Below, piece after piece: positions 45,058-52,301 of a DNA stretch of 52,301 bases. The position numbers and the translations under genes are program-made. The notes beneath the pieces were generated by a model. That model did not search any database and was not told where the DNA came from. It saw only the letters and a program-made list of their open reading frames with translations. Position 1 is the stretch's first letter, and each line of letters opens with the position of its first letter. The stretch is from positions 2,328,807 to 2,381,107 of the forward strand of contig CP070648.1 of NCBI GenBank assembly GCA_020354555.1, written 5' to 3'. Source of the DNA: Armatimonadota bacterium. Its GTDB lineage: Bacteria > Armatimonadota > Hebobacteria > GCA-020354555 > CP070648.

Positions 45058-45753
45058 TTGCCGCTGTATGGCACGTTCGACGAGTTTGGCTTCGCGGAGA
45101 TACTCCAGCTGCTCAACCTGAGTCGCAAGAGCGGCACGTTGACCGTGCGCCAGGGCAGCCTGCAGGGGCTGGTGCATCTGCGCGACGGGCAGGTCGTGGA
45201 AGCCGCCTGCGAGGGCCACAGCGGAGCCCCGGTGATCTATCGGCTGCTGGGGTGGCGCGAGGGGGAGTTCGATTTCAGCCGCAACCTGCGACCGGTGACG
45301 CGCAGCGTTCACGATTCGACCGAAGCGCTCATCATGGAGGGCATGCGGCGGATTGATGAATGGGAGCAGATCGAGCGGGAGTTCACCGACCTCAACGTTG
45401 TGCTGCGCTTGAGGAGCGGCAAGGCGACGGAGCGACACGACGACCTCAGCGACGAGCACCGTACCATCATGAAGCTAGTGGACGCGCGCCGCAATGTGGC
45501 GCAGATCATCCGTGAGAGCGGCATCGAGCCGGTGCAAGCAATCCTCCTCATAACTGAACTCATAAGCCAGGACCTCGTCGAGAAATGGGGCTCGGCGAAG
45601 GTCAGCACTCGGGACCAGGTGGCGCACGTCGAACACACGCCGCCGTCACCGAGCCTGGGCATCGGCAACTACTTCAGCCCGAGCCCGCCCGGCGACACAG
45701 CGGGCGCGCCGGCGGGCGTCCCACCCGCTGAGACAGGAGCAGACGAATCATGA
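45058..45753 (+). CDS. PATAN/DUF4388-domain regulatory protein
   Basis: The 231-residue protein begins LPLYGTFDEFGFAEILQLLNLSRKSGTLTV, the characteristic start of DUF4388 (PATAN) domains, with GLVHLRDGQVVEAACEG and REGEFDF after it. PATAN domains occur in response regulators that modulate type IV pilus motor proteins, for example in cyanobacterial phototaxis. A helical region of about 110-190 and a Pro-rich tail follow; no receiver domain is present. The TTG at 45058 has GAGGG eight bases upstream and gives the family N-terminus. The stop overlaps pilM by four bases, making it the first gene of the riboswitch-controlled operon. Confidence 0.85.
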   Translation: MPLYGTFDEFGFAEILQLLNLSRKSGTLTVRQGSLQGLVHLRDGQVVEAACEGHSGAPVIYRLLGWREGEFDFSRNLRPVTRSVHDSTEALIMEGMRRIDEWEQIEREFTDLNVVLRLRSGKATERHDDLSDEHRTIMKLVDARRNVAQIIRESGIEPVQAILLITELISQDLVEKWGSAKVSTRDQVAHVEHTPPSPSLGIGNYFSPSPPGDTAGAPAGVPPAETGADES

Positions 45754-46913
45754 GCGTTTTCTCGAAGCTCTACGGCGACGCCGACGTCGTCGGCTTGGAC
45801 ATCGGCAGTCACAGTGTCAAAGTCGTACAGTTGGATGAAGAGCGCGGGAGCCTGGTGCTGCGCAAAGCGGGTACCCGCCCGACGCCGGCGGGCGCCACCA
45901 AGGGCGGAGTCGTCACCGATTCCGCCACCGTAGCCCAGACCGTGTCTGCGCTGCTGGGCGCTCTCGAGATCCCGGCGACACAGGTGTTGGCGGCGGTCGC
46001 AGGGCCGACGGTGGTGGTGCGCCAGGTACAGATGCCGTACATGTCGGAGCGCCAACTGCGCAAGTCCATCCAGTGGGAGGCGCGTAGCTACATCTCCTTC
46101 CCGGTCGAGGACAGCATCCTGGAGTTCCAGGTGCTCGGGCAGCGGGACGGCGGCCAGCTCGACGTCATGCTCGTCGCGACGCCCCGCGATATGGTGGAAA
46201 CCCGAGTGGAGGCCCTGGAACGCGCCGGCCTCGAGCCGATTGGCATTGAGCTCGAGCCCTTCGCGACCATGCGCAGCCTGATCGAATTCAACGGGCAGTC
46301 GGCATTCGACACCGAGACGGTCGCGTTGGTCGACAGCGGCGCATCGTTCACCGAGATCAACATCGTCAAGAACCGCAACTTCGTCCTGACGCGCACCATC
46401 CCGATCGCGGGCAACAGCATGACCGAGGCCATCGCCTCGGCGCTCGCCATGGATAACGACAAGGCGAACGCCCTCAAGGAAACCGCGATGCAGGTGGTGT
46501 GCAGCGAGGAAGAGCGCGCCACTCTCGATCCCTTCGCCCAGCAGGCGAGCCGCGCCGTCGAGCCGCTGCTCGACGAGCTGATCCGCGAAATCCGCCGCTC
46601 ACTCGCCTATTACGACTATCAGCAGCAGGCGCCTGCCGAGGATGAGGACCAGAACCGTGCCCCGGGCGTCAACCGCATCATCCTCTCCGGTGGGACGGCC
46701 AAGATGGCCGGGCTCGCCGCCTACTTCCAAGCGCAGCTCGGCGTTCCCGTCGAGCAGGCAGGCATGTTCAGCCACGGGCTGATCCAGACGCCCGGGCTGA
46801 GCCAGGAGTATCTCGACGAGCATTCCCCGACGCTCGTCGTCGCTGCCGGCCTGGCGCTCAGGGAGATCATGCTGAGCGGCAAGCTTAACCTGAGAGCAGC
46901 CGAAGCCCGTTGA
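45750..46913 (+). CDS. pilM: Type IV pilus assembly ATPase-fold protein PilM
   Basis: PilM is an actin-like cytoplasmic protein that binds the N-terminus of PilN and joins the inner-membrane alignment complex. The 387-residue protein shows the actin-fold phosphate loop VVGLDIGSHSVKVVQL (13-28) and the second loop ALVDSGASFTEINIV. IILSGGTAKMAGLAAYF lies near the C-terminus. The opening VFSKLYGDADVVGLDIG and QMPYMSERQLRKSIQWEARSYI are typical. The ATG overlaps the PATAN gene stop, with AGGAG ten bases upstream. Confidence 0.95.
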   Translation: MSVFSKLYGDADVVGLDIGSHSVKVVQLDEERGSLVLRKAGTRPTPAGATKGGVVTDSATVAQTVSALLGALEIPATQVLAAVAGPTVVVRQVQMPYMSERQLRKSIQWEARSYISFPVEDSILEFQVLGQRDGGQLDVMLVATPRDMVETRVEALERAGLEPIGIELEPFATMRSLIEFNGQSAFDTETVALVDSGASFTEINIVKNRNFVLTRTIPIAGNSMTEAIASALAMDNDKANALKETAMQVVCSEEERATLDPFAQQASRAVEPLLDELIREIRRSLAYYDYQQQAPAEDEDQNRAPGVNRIILSGGTAKMAGLAAYFQAQLGVPVEQAGMFSHGLIQTPGLSQEYLDEHSPTLVVAAGLALREIMLSGKLNLRAAEAR

Positions 46914-46941
46914 TAAGCGTCAACAAGTTAGGTGAAGCCTG

Positions 46942-47523
46942 ATGACAAGCATCAACATCAACCTCATCGCCGAGCGCAGAGCACAGAAGCAGCGCAGCGC
47001 CAAACTGCTGCGGCTCGCCGGCTACACCGTCTTGAGCCTGATCGTCGTCATCGGCGTCATGTACGCCTATTTCACGATCGCCATCGGCATCACGCAAGGC
47101 GAGGTCGTGGAATGCGCCGCCAAGCTCAGCGACCCCAAGTTCCGCGCTGATCTCCAACGCATCGAGTATTTGGAGCAGCACTGCGCTGCGCTGGAGCCGC
47201 GAGTGAACCTGCTCGAGGCGGTCCACGGCAGCCAGCAGGCCTGGATCGCGGTCCTGGGCGACCTCAGCCGCTGCATCCCGAACAACGTGTGGCTGACCAA
47301 CGTCCAGTCGCGCCGCGATCAGTCCGGGCAATCCCTGTCCATCGCAGGCTCTGCCGCCTCGCAGCGGGCGGTCGGCGACTTCATGCTGAACCTCAAGCAA
47401 GCGACGTGGTGCGGGGATCCCGTGCTTAACTTCACGCAGACGGTGGGCTTGCTCGACCAGGAGGTGGTGAATTTCGATGTCACCGCCCCGATCAAGCATC
47501 CCATAGGGAGCGAACTCCGATGA
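46942..47523 (+). CDS. pilN: Type IV pilus inner-membrane protein PilN
   Basis: This 193-residue bitopic protein has the INLI-type motif that binds PilM at residues 4-9 (INLNLIAE-like; here ININLIAE). It also has a transmembrane helix of about 26-48, a coiled coil and a periplasmic ferredoxin-like domain (WIAVLGDLSRCIPNNVWLTNV). AGGTGA lies six bases before the ATG. Its stop overlaps the pilO start (ATGA). Confidence 0.93.
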   Translation: MTSININLIAERRAQKQRSAKLLRLAGYTVLSLIVVIGVMYAYFTIAIGITQGEVVECAAKLSDPKFRADLQRIEYLEQHCAALEPRVNLLEAVHGSQQAWIAVLGDLSRCIPNNVWLTNVQSRRDQSGQSLSIAGSAASQRAVGDFMLNLKQATWCGDPVLNFTQTVGLLDQEVVNFDVTAPIKHPIGSELR

Positions 47524-48194
47524 AGATAGCAAATCGCAAGGGCGCCTTCACGATCCTGATTCTCGTCTCGACCGTGCTGTTGTGCCTGGGGGGGTTTGTC
47601 TACCAGACCAAAGTGACGAAGCTGCGCGCGCTGACGCGGGAGCGCAACGACAAGCGCCAGGAACTCCAGGGGCTGCAAGACAAGCTCGCCACGAGGCCGA
47701 TGCTCGAACGCAAGTACTCCAACCTCCAGGAGCGCCTGGCGGTGCTGGAACCGGCACTGCCGACCTACGCCTACATACCGACCTTCCTGCGGCAGATAGA
47801 GAAGCTGGCGCAGGATACGGATAACAAGGTGATGGGCGTCAAGCCGCTGCCGCTCATCGAGCGCGCGCCCACGCCCGCGCCCGCGTCCACCGAATCTCCA
47901 GCGGGAGCTGACGGCGGCGCGGCGCCGGCCGAAGAGCAACTGGCGGCCGACGCACTCTACGACCGGGTACCGATCGAGTTTGATCTCACGGGCGAGTACT
48001 GGCAAACGGAGAAGTTCCTCGAGCGCTTGAGCCAGTTCCCGAAAATGCTGGCGGTCAACGACCTGTCGCTCGCGCCGGCATGTCAGCCGGAGGGCCTCAA
48101 GGCGCCGGACCTGCGCGTGAAGATGAACCTGCTCGCTCTCATCCAGAAAGGGGAAGAGAAATGGACAAGCGACGCAAAGAACTCCTCTTCCTAG
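47520..48194 (+). CDS. pilO: Type IV pilus inner-membrane protein PilO
   Basis: The 224-residue bitopic protein has one membrane helix (about 9-27) and a coiled coil of about 30-78. The periplasmic domain has VPIEFDLTGEYWQTEKFLERLSQFPKML, the usual PilO signature. A Pro/Ala-rich stretch (about 118-142) interrupts it. PilO pairs with PilN to link PilM to PilP and the secretin. GGGAG lies nine bases upstream of the ATG. The last 34 bases overlap pilP. Confidence 0.92.
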   Translation: MKIANRKGAFTILILVSTVLLCLGGFVYQTKVTKLRALTRERNDKRQELQGLQDKLATRPMLERKYSNLQERLAVLEPALPTYAYIPTFLRQIEKLAQDTDNKVMGVKPLPLIERAPTPAPASTESPAGADGGAAPAEEQLAADALYDRVPIEFDLTGEYWQTEKFLERLSQFPKMLAVNDLSLAPACQPEGLKAPDLRVKMNLLALIQKGEEKWTSDAKNSSS

Positions 48195-48769
48195 GGGCAG
48201 GACTGGCGGTTCTGCTGGCAGCCCTGTTTTTCACGTTCAAGCCCACCACGCGGCCGGCGCAGGCGACGACGCAGCCGCCGCCGAGCGCGACGGCGCGCGA
48301 GCCGTCTGACTTGGCCTCGGCACGCATCGAGTCGTCGGCGGCGCCGATACCGATGAGCCAAGGCGGGACGACGGCCGGGCGTAATCCCTTTGCGCCCGTG
48401 ATCGCCGCGCGGCCGGCCTCCGCACCGGGCTCCGCGCCGCCGGCGATGGTGGCCGCAATGCCGCCGGCGCCCCTGCCGCCGATCGAGCCCATGCGCCTGG
48501 AGCTATTCGGCCCGCCGGATCAGGCGTCCCCGTCCGGGGTCATAACGCCCGCGGCGGAACCGACGCCGGCGCAAGCGACTCTGCGCCTCACCGGCGTCAT
48601 CTACGGTGACCCGTCCATGGCGATCATCCGCAAGGGTGACAAGCGATACTTCGTGCGGCCCGGCGACCCCGTCGGTGGCCGCTACATGGTTCAGTCCATA
48701 GCACGTCGGCAGGTGGTCCTCGCCAGCAGCGAGGGGACACTTCGCCTCGACCTAACAGGGAGGTTGTAA
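48161..48769 (+). CDS. pilP: Type IV pilus protein PilP-like
   Basis: The 202-residue protein has an N-terminal hydrophobic helix (about 9-25), so it is a bitopic rather than lipoprotein form. A Pro/Ala/Ser-rich periplasmic linker follows. The C-terminal beta domain reads LRLTGVIYGDPSMAIIRKGDKRYFVRPGDPVGGRYMVQSI, the homology region of PilP/GspC that contacts the secretin. The ATG at 48161 is chosen because GGGGA lies six bases upstream. It lies between pilO and pilQ, as expected for PilP. Confidence 0.88.
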   Translation: MDKRRKELLFLGAGLAVLLAALFFTFKPTTRPAQATTQPPPSATAREPSDLASARIESSAAPIPMSQGGTTAGRNPFAPVIAARPASAPGSAPPAMVAAMPPAPLPPIEPMRLELFGPPDQASPSGVITPAAEPTPAQATLRLTGVIYGDPSMAIIRKGDKRYFVRPGDPVGGRYMVQSIARRQVVLASSEGTLRLDLTGRL

Positions 48770-48772
48770 GAC

Positions 48773-50473
48773 ATGACCCGCAGAGCAATCCCCAACCGAA
48801 AGTTGTCCCCTCCGCAGGCACGCGCCTGGCTGTGCCTGGTGCTCAGCGCAGCGGTGCTGTTGCCGCTCGCCGCGGCGCCTGTGGCAGCGCAAGGGCCGGA
48901 AGCCCTCCCCGGGACGCAGCTTTTCGCTGCGGCGGACCCGGCGGCTGGAGGGAAGCGTTTCAGCCTCGATTTCGTCGCCACCGATCTGGTCGACGTGATC
49001 AAGGCGCTCGCGGCCCAGAGCGGCGCGAACATCGCGGTGAGCAGCACGGTGTCCGGCACGGTCACGCTGCGGCTGAGTGAAGTCACGGTCGAGGAAGCCC
49101 TGACCGTGATCAGCAAGATCAACAGCCTCGAGTTCGCCAAGATCGACAGCACCTACGTTGTGGGCACGCCGGAGGAGGTCAAGGCGTTGGTTGCGGAGCC
49201 GCCGGCTCCGGATCAGCCGTTGACTGAGGTCGTCGCCCTGCAGTACGTGCCCGCTGAGGACGCCATGGCGATCATCGGCGACGTGGAGCCGCAGGTCACG
49301 TGCAAGGCCAGCCCCACCGGCGGGCTGATCCTGAATGGGACGCCCGCTGCGCTCGAGCGCGCGAAGGCGCTGCTCGCGGGCGTCGACGTGGCGCCCGCGA
49401 TGGGCATCGCGGAGCGCGCCATCTACACGATCAAGTACGCCGATCCCAGGGAGTTCCAGGAAACACTGGAAACGGTGTTCCCCGATCTGAAAGTGACGCC
49501 GGCGCCGCGGTCGAGCACGCCGACGGTGCAGCCCGCCGCCAGAGGGGGCGCGCTGCAGGGCGGGATGGCAGCACTGGCTGCGCCGCAGTTGTCGGCGCAG
49601 GGCCAGCAGCCCGGCGGCGCGGGCGGAGTAGGCGGAGCCGGTCAGACGCAGGAACTCTCCCACGTCAGCAAGCTGGTTCTGAGCGGCGCGCCGGCGACGC
49701 TCACGCGTGCCCTCAAGCTGTGCGAAGAGCTCGACGTCCCGCCGATGCAGATCAAGATCAGCGCCACCATCACCGAGGTGCGCCAAGACGTGGAGAAGCG
49801 CCTCGGCATCAACTGGCAGGACCTTGCGGGCAAGGCGGGCATCATCGTCGGTGAGGCCTCCCCGTCGGAGTTCGACAGCGGGTTGTCCGCCGCCGAGGTC
49901 GCGGCCCACGATCTGAAGCTCGGCAGCATCATGCGGTCACACCTCAGTATCGCCGGCGCGATCAACGCGCTGGTCACCGAGGGCAACGCCCGCATCATGG
50001 CCAACCCGACCATCATGATTCTCGACGGCCGCCAGGCGACGATCCACGCGGGCGAGAAGATCTACTACCCGCAGATCGTCGGCTACACCCCGCTCGGCGG
50101 CCAGATCGTCCAGGCCACGGAGATTGACGTCGGCGTGACGCTCATGGTCAACCCGCGGATCGGCCCTGACAGCGAGATCACGCTGACCCTCGTGCCGAGC
50201 ATCAGCTCTATAACGACCAGCGTGTTCGACGGATATCCGACGATCACCGAGCGTTCAACCGTGACCACCGTGCGCGTCAAGAGCGGTGAGACGCTGGCCA
50301 TCGGCGGATTGATCCGCGACGACGAGACAATCAACGTCAACAAGGTGCCGTTGCTGGGCGACATTCCCGTCATCGGCGACCTGTTGTTCAAGTCAACGGT
50401 GAGGCATCCGGTGCGCTCGGAGGTGGTGATCATCATCACACCCGAGATCGCGGAGTCGGGGGCCGCGAGCTAG
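48773..50473 (+). CDS. pilQ: Type IV pilus secretin PilQ
   Basis: PilQ forms the outer-membrane channel for the pilus. The 566-residue protein has a signal peptide (cleavage near residue 40, PVAA-QG). An STN/N0-like domain follows (about 62-125, FVATDLVDVIKALAAQSGANI), then N1 NolW-like repeats (about 145-320) interrupted by a Gly/Ala-rich linker at about 250-295. The C-terminal secretin domain contains ANPTIMILDGRQATIHAGEKIYYP and the VPLLGDIPVIGDLLFKS signature. No AMIN domain is seen, so it is shorter than proteobacterial PilQ. GGGAGG precedes the ATG by nine bases. Confidence 0.95.
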   Translation: MTRRAIPNRKLSPPQARAWLCLVLSAAVLLPLAAAPVAAQGPEALPGTQLFAAADPAAGGKRFSLDFVATDLVDVIKALAAQSGANIAVSSTVSGTVTLRLSEVTVEEALTVISKINSLEFAKIDSTYVVGTPEEVKALVAEPPAPDQPLTEVVALQYVPAEDAMAIIGDVEPQVTCKASPTGGLILNGTPAALERAKALLAGVDVAPAMGIAERAIYTIKYADPREFQETLETVFPDLKVTPAPRSSTPTVQPAARGGALQGGMAALAAPQLSAQGQQPGGAGGVGGAGQTQELSHVSKLVLSGAPATLTRALKLCEELDVPPMQIKISATITEVRQDVEKRLGINWQDLAGKAGIIVGEASPSEFDSGLSAAEVAAHDLKLGSIMRSHLSIAGAINALVTEGNARIMANPTIMILDGRQATIHAGEKIYYPQIVGYTPLGGQIVQATEIDVGVTLMVNPRIGPDSEITLTLVPSISSITTSVFDGYPTITERSTVTTVRVKSGETLAIGGLIRDDETINVNKVPLLGDIPVIGDLLFKSTVRHPVRSEVVIIITPEIAESGAAS

Positions 50474-50500
50474 CGATTCGACGTGATTGTGTTGACAGGT

Positions 50501-50534
50501 GCGGGGGTCGCGCGGCTCGGCGTTCGGCCCCCGC
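50501..50534 (+). terminator. GC hairpin between pilQ and pilB
   Basis: GCGGGGG (50501-50507) and CCCCCGC (50528-50534) form a 7-bp stem with a 20-base loop, 27 bases after the pilQ stop. Only TTGCGT follows, so at best it is a weak attenuator. It could lower pilB expression relative to the pilMNOPQ genes. Confidence 0.35.
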
Positions 50535-50601
50535 TTGCGTGCCGCGATAGAGGACCGATGCATCGCGGCCGACGACGTAGGCAAGGGTGACAGGCAAAGG
50601 G

Positions 50602-52301
50602 ATGGAGTCTCAGCAGAAATTCGTCACAGAGCTGGTGCGTGAGTTCACCAACCTCACCGACGACCAACTGCACCAGGCAATAGAGATCCAGAAGGAGACC
50701 AAGGAGCCGCTGCCCCAGATCTTGGTCAACATGGGCCTTATCAACGAGAAGGATAAGGCCAAGTGCCTGGGCCGGCAGTGGGGGATCCCGTTCGTTGACC
50801 TGTCGGAGCGGCAGCTCGACAAGGAACTCATCAAGGTCATTCCGCGCCACCTGCTGCAGCGCCTGCGCGCCGTGCCCCTGGAGCAAAGCGGCCGCAAGCT
50901 CACGGTCGCGATGGTCAACCCGCTGGATATCTTCGCGATAGACCAACTGCGGCTCGTGGCCGGCCTCGAGATCGAGCCCGTCATCGCGACGGACGAAGAC
51001 ATCAGCAATGTGCTGACGCAGGCCCACGCGGTGAGCGAAGAGATCGGCGCAGCCATCAAGCAGGTTGCGGAAGAGGTCGGACAAGCCGACATCAGCGAGA
51101 TCACGTTTGAGCACAAATCCGCGGAGGAAGAGCTCACTGCCGATCAGTTGAAGGAACTCACCGAGGACGCGCCGGTGGTGCGCCTGGTGAACCTCATCAT
51201 CCAGCAGGCGTTGCGCGACTCCGCGAGCGACATCCACATCCAGCCCGAAGCGAATCGCGTCCGCGTGCGCTATCGCATTGACGGTATCCTGCACGATAAG
51301 ATGGTCGTGCCCAAGCAGGTGCAGGCGGCGTTGGTGTCGCGCGTCAAGGTGATGGCGGAAATGGACATCGCCGAGAAGCGAGCCCCGCAGGACGGACGCA
51401 TCTCCCTGCTCATGAACAACCGGGAGTTCGACTTCCGTATCTCGACCTTCCCCGGAGCGCACGGCGAGAAAGTGGTCATGCGCGTTCTCGACAAGCGCGG
51501 GGTGCAAGTCAACCTCAACAAGCTCGGCATTCCCGCGAGCATGATGGAGGAATTCGACAATCTCATCAACCGCACGTACGGCATCATCGTGGTGACCGGG
51601 CCCACCGGCAGCGGCAAGTCAACCACGCTGTACTCGGTGCTCAACAAGATCAACGGCCCCGAAAAGAACATCATGACTATCGAGGACCCGGTGGAGTACC
51701 AGCTCCCGGGGCTGACGCAGGGACAGGTCAACCCGCGCGCCGGCGTCACCTTCGCCTCGGCGCTGCGCACCATGCTGCGCCAGGACCCGGACGTCATGCT
51801 GGTCGGCGAGATGCGCGATGCCGAGACCTCCCTCATCGCCGTCGAGGCGGCGTTGACCGGCCACCTCGTGCTCTCGACACTGCACACCAACGACGCTCCC
51901 AGCGCGGTCACCCGCATGCTGGAGATGGGGATCGAGCCGTTTCTCATCGCCTCGTCGGTCATCGGCGTCCTCGCGCAGCGGCTGGTGCGTGTGATCTGCC
52001 CCGACTGCAAGGAGGCGTACACGCCGCCGGTGGATGCGTTCCGGCGCCTCAATTTGGCGATGGATATGGAGTCGGTGACGTTTTACCGCGGCCAGGGGTG
52101 TGATCGCTGCATGAACACGGGCTACCGCGGACGCATCGGTGTGTTCGAACTCATGGCTATTAACGACAGCATCCGCGAACTCGTCCTGCGGATGACAGAG
52201 GCTCACTCGATTCGCCTGGAGGCGCTCGATTCATTAATGTTTACGCTGCGCCAGGTTGCGATGCAGAAGTTCCTGGAGGGCTTGTCGACGATGGTGGCAG
52301 C
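50602..52301 (+). CDS. pilB: Type IV pilus extension ATPase PilB (cut by window end)
   Basis: At least 566 residues are visible and the frame is open at the window edge. The N-terminal MshEN-like domain (about 1-150) contains LPQILVNMGLINEKDKAKCL; in some PilB/MshE proteins such domains bind c-di-GMP. The catalytic part has the Walker A motif GPTGSGKS (333-340), the Asp box DPDVMLVGEMRD, the His box GHLVLSTLHTNDAPS and the zinc site Cys466, Cys469, Cys500 and Cys503. The large size and MshEN domain fit PilB, not PilT. The ATG at 50602 has AAAGGG directly before it; an in-frame GTG at 50587 is possible. Confidence 0.95.
   Translation, partial: MESQQKFVTELVREFTNLTDDQLHQAIEIQKETKEPLPQILVNMGLINEKDKAKCLGRQWGIPFVDLSERQLDKELIKVIPRHLLQRLRAVPLEQSGRKLTVAMVNPLDIFAIDQLRLVAGLEIEPVIATDEDISNVLTQAHAVSEEIGAAIKQVAEEVGQADISEITFEHKSAEEELTADQLKELTEDAPVVRLVNLIIQQALRDSASDIHIQPEANRVRVRYRIDGILHDKMVVPKQVQAALVSRVKVMAEMDIAEKRAPQDGRISLLMNNREFDFRISTFPGAHGEKVVMRVLDKRGVQVNLNKLGIPASMMEEFDNLINRTYGIIVVTGPTGSGKSTTLYSVLNKINGPEKNIMTIEDPVEYQLPGLTQGQVNPRAGVTFASALRTMLRQDPDVMLVGEMRDAETSLIAVEAALTGHLVLSTLHTNDAPSAVTRMLEMGIEPFLIASSVIGVLAQRLVRVICPDCKEAYTPPVDAFRRLNLAMDMESVTFYRGQGCDRCMNTGYRGRIGVFELMAINDSIRELVLRMTEAHSIRLEALDSLMFTLRQVAMQKFLEGLSTMVA

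Overview
The window is GC-rich, densely coded bacterial chromosome with no mobile element, rRNA, tRNA or CRISPR array that I can see. The gene content points to a diderm of Terrabacteria type, and I would guess Armatimonadota or a close relative. The order ffh-rpsP-khpA-ylqD-rimM-trmD-rplS-lepB-rnhB is the one familiar from Firmicutes-like genomes. However, a PilQ secretin and a predicted large outer-membrane beta-barrel imply an outer membrane. GTG and TTG starts are common. No marker gene fixes the taxon, so this is inference.

Layout. Positions 315-17789 lie wholly on the minus strand. The run begins at a strong promoter (17937-17966) and reads: SRP GTPase and ribosomal/tRNA-modification genes, signal peptidase and RNase HII; a tandem pair of amidohydrolase-fold proteins (the second has lost its metal ligands); a XerC/D recombinase; glycyl-tRNA synthetase; a six-hairpin glycoside hydrolase; a conserved small protein; two sugar ABC permeases; a DUF2500-like membrane protein; a helix-turn-helix protein; an EEP-family phosphatase/nuclease; and a small membrane protein. 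Positions 18374-25750 hold a sugar-phosphate isomerase-like SIS protein (plus strand), then minus-strand genes for a cohesin-like anchored protein, a ThuA-like protein, a zinc alcohol dehydrogenase, a Tat-exported sulfatase, a short M48-like N-terminal fragment and a class-I-glutamine-amidotransferase-like hydrolase. Together with the permeases these suggest a carbohydrate-scavenging lifestyle.

Positions 25927-30244 encode a double zinc-finger anti-sigma-like membrane protein and a 1017-residue repetitive beta-barrel protein. Positions 30497-38780 (minus) are one tight operon, murJ-lepA-hemW-PKD protein-pyrK-pyrD, apparently driven by a leaderless promoter. Positions 38999-42664 (plus) are two glycosyltransferases and a CsaB-like pyruvyltransferase, overlapping end to end, for surface polysaccharide.

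The most interesting part is 43097-52301. A membrane protein with a repeated IPL motif and an MglA-type small GTPase are followed by a clear GEMM-I (cyclic di-GMP) riboswitch at 44769-44910 with a terminator at 44940-44985. Directly behind lies the type IV pilus assembly operon: PATAN-domain protein, pilM, pilN, pilO, pilP, pilQ and pilB (cut by the window end). The 3' strand of aptamer stem P1 can instead pair with the 5' part of the terminator. This predicts that ligand binding ends transcription before the pilus genes. The locus therefore appears to combine second-messenger control of pilus synthesis with the GTPase and PATAN proteins typical of pilus polarity and motility control.
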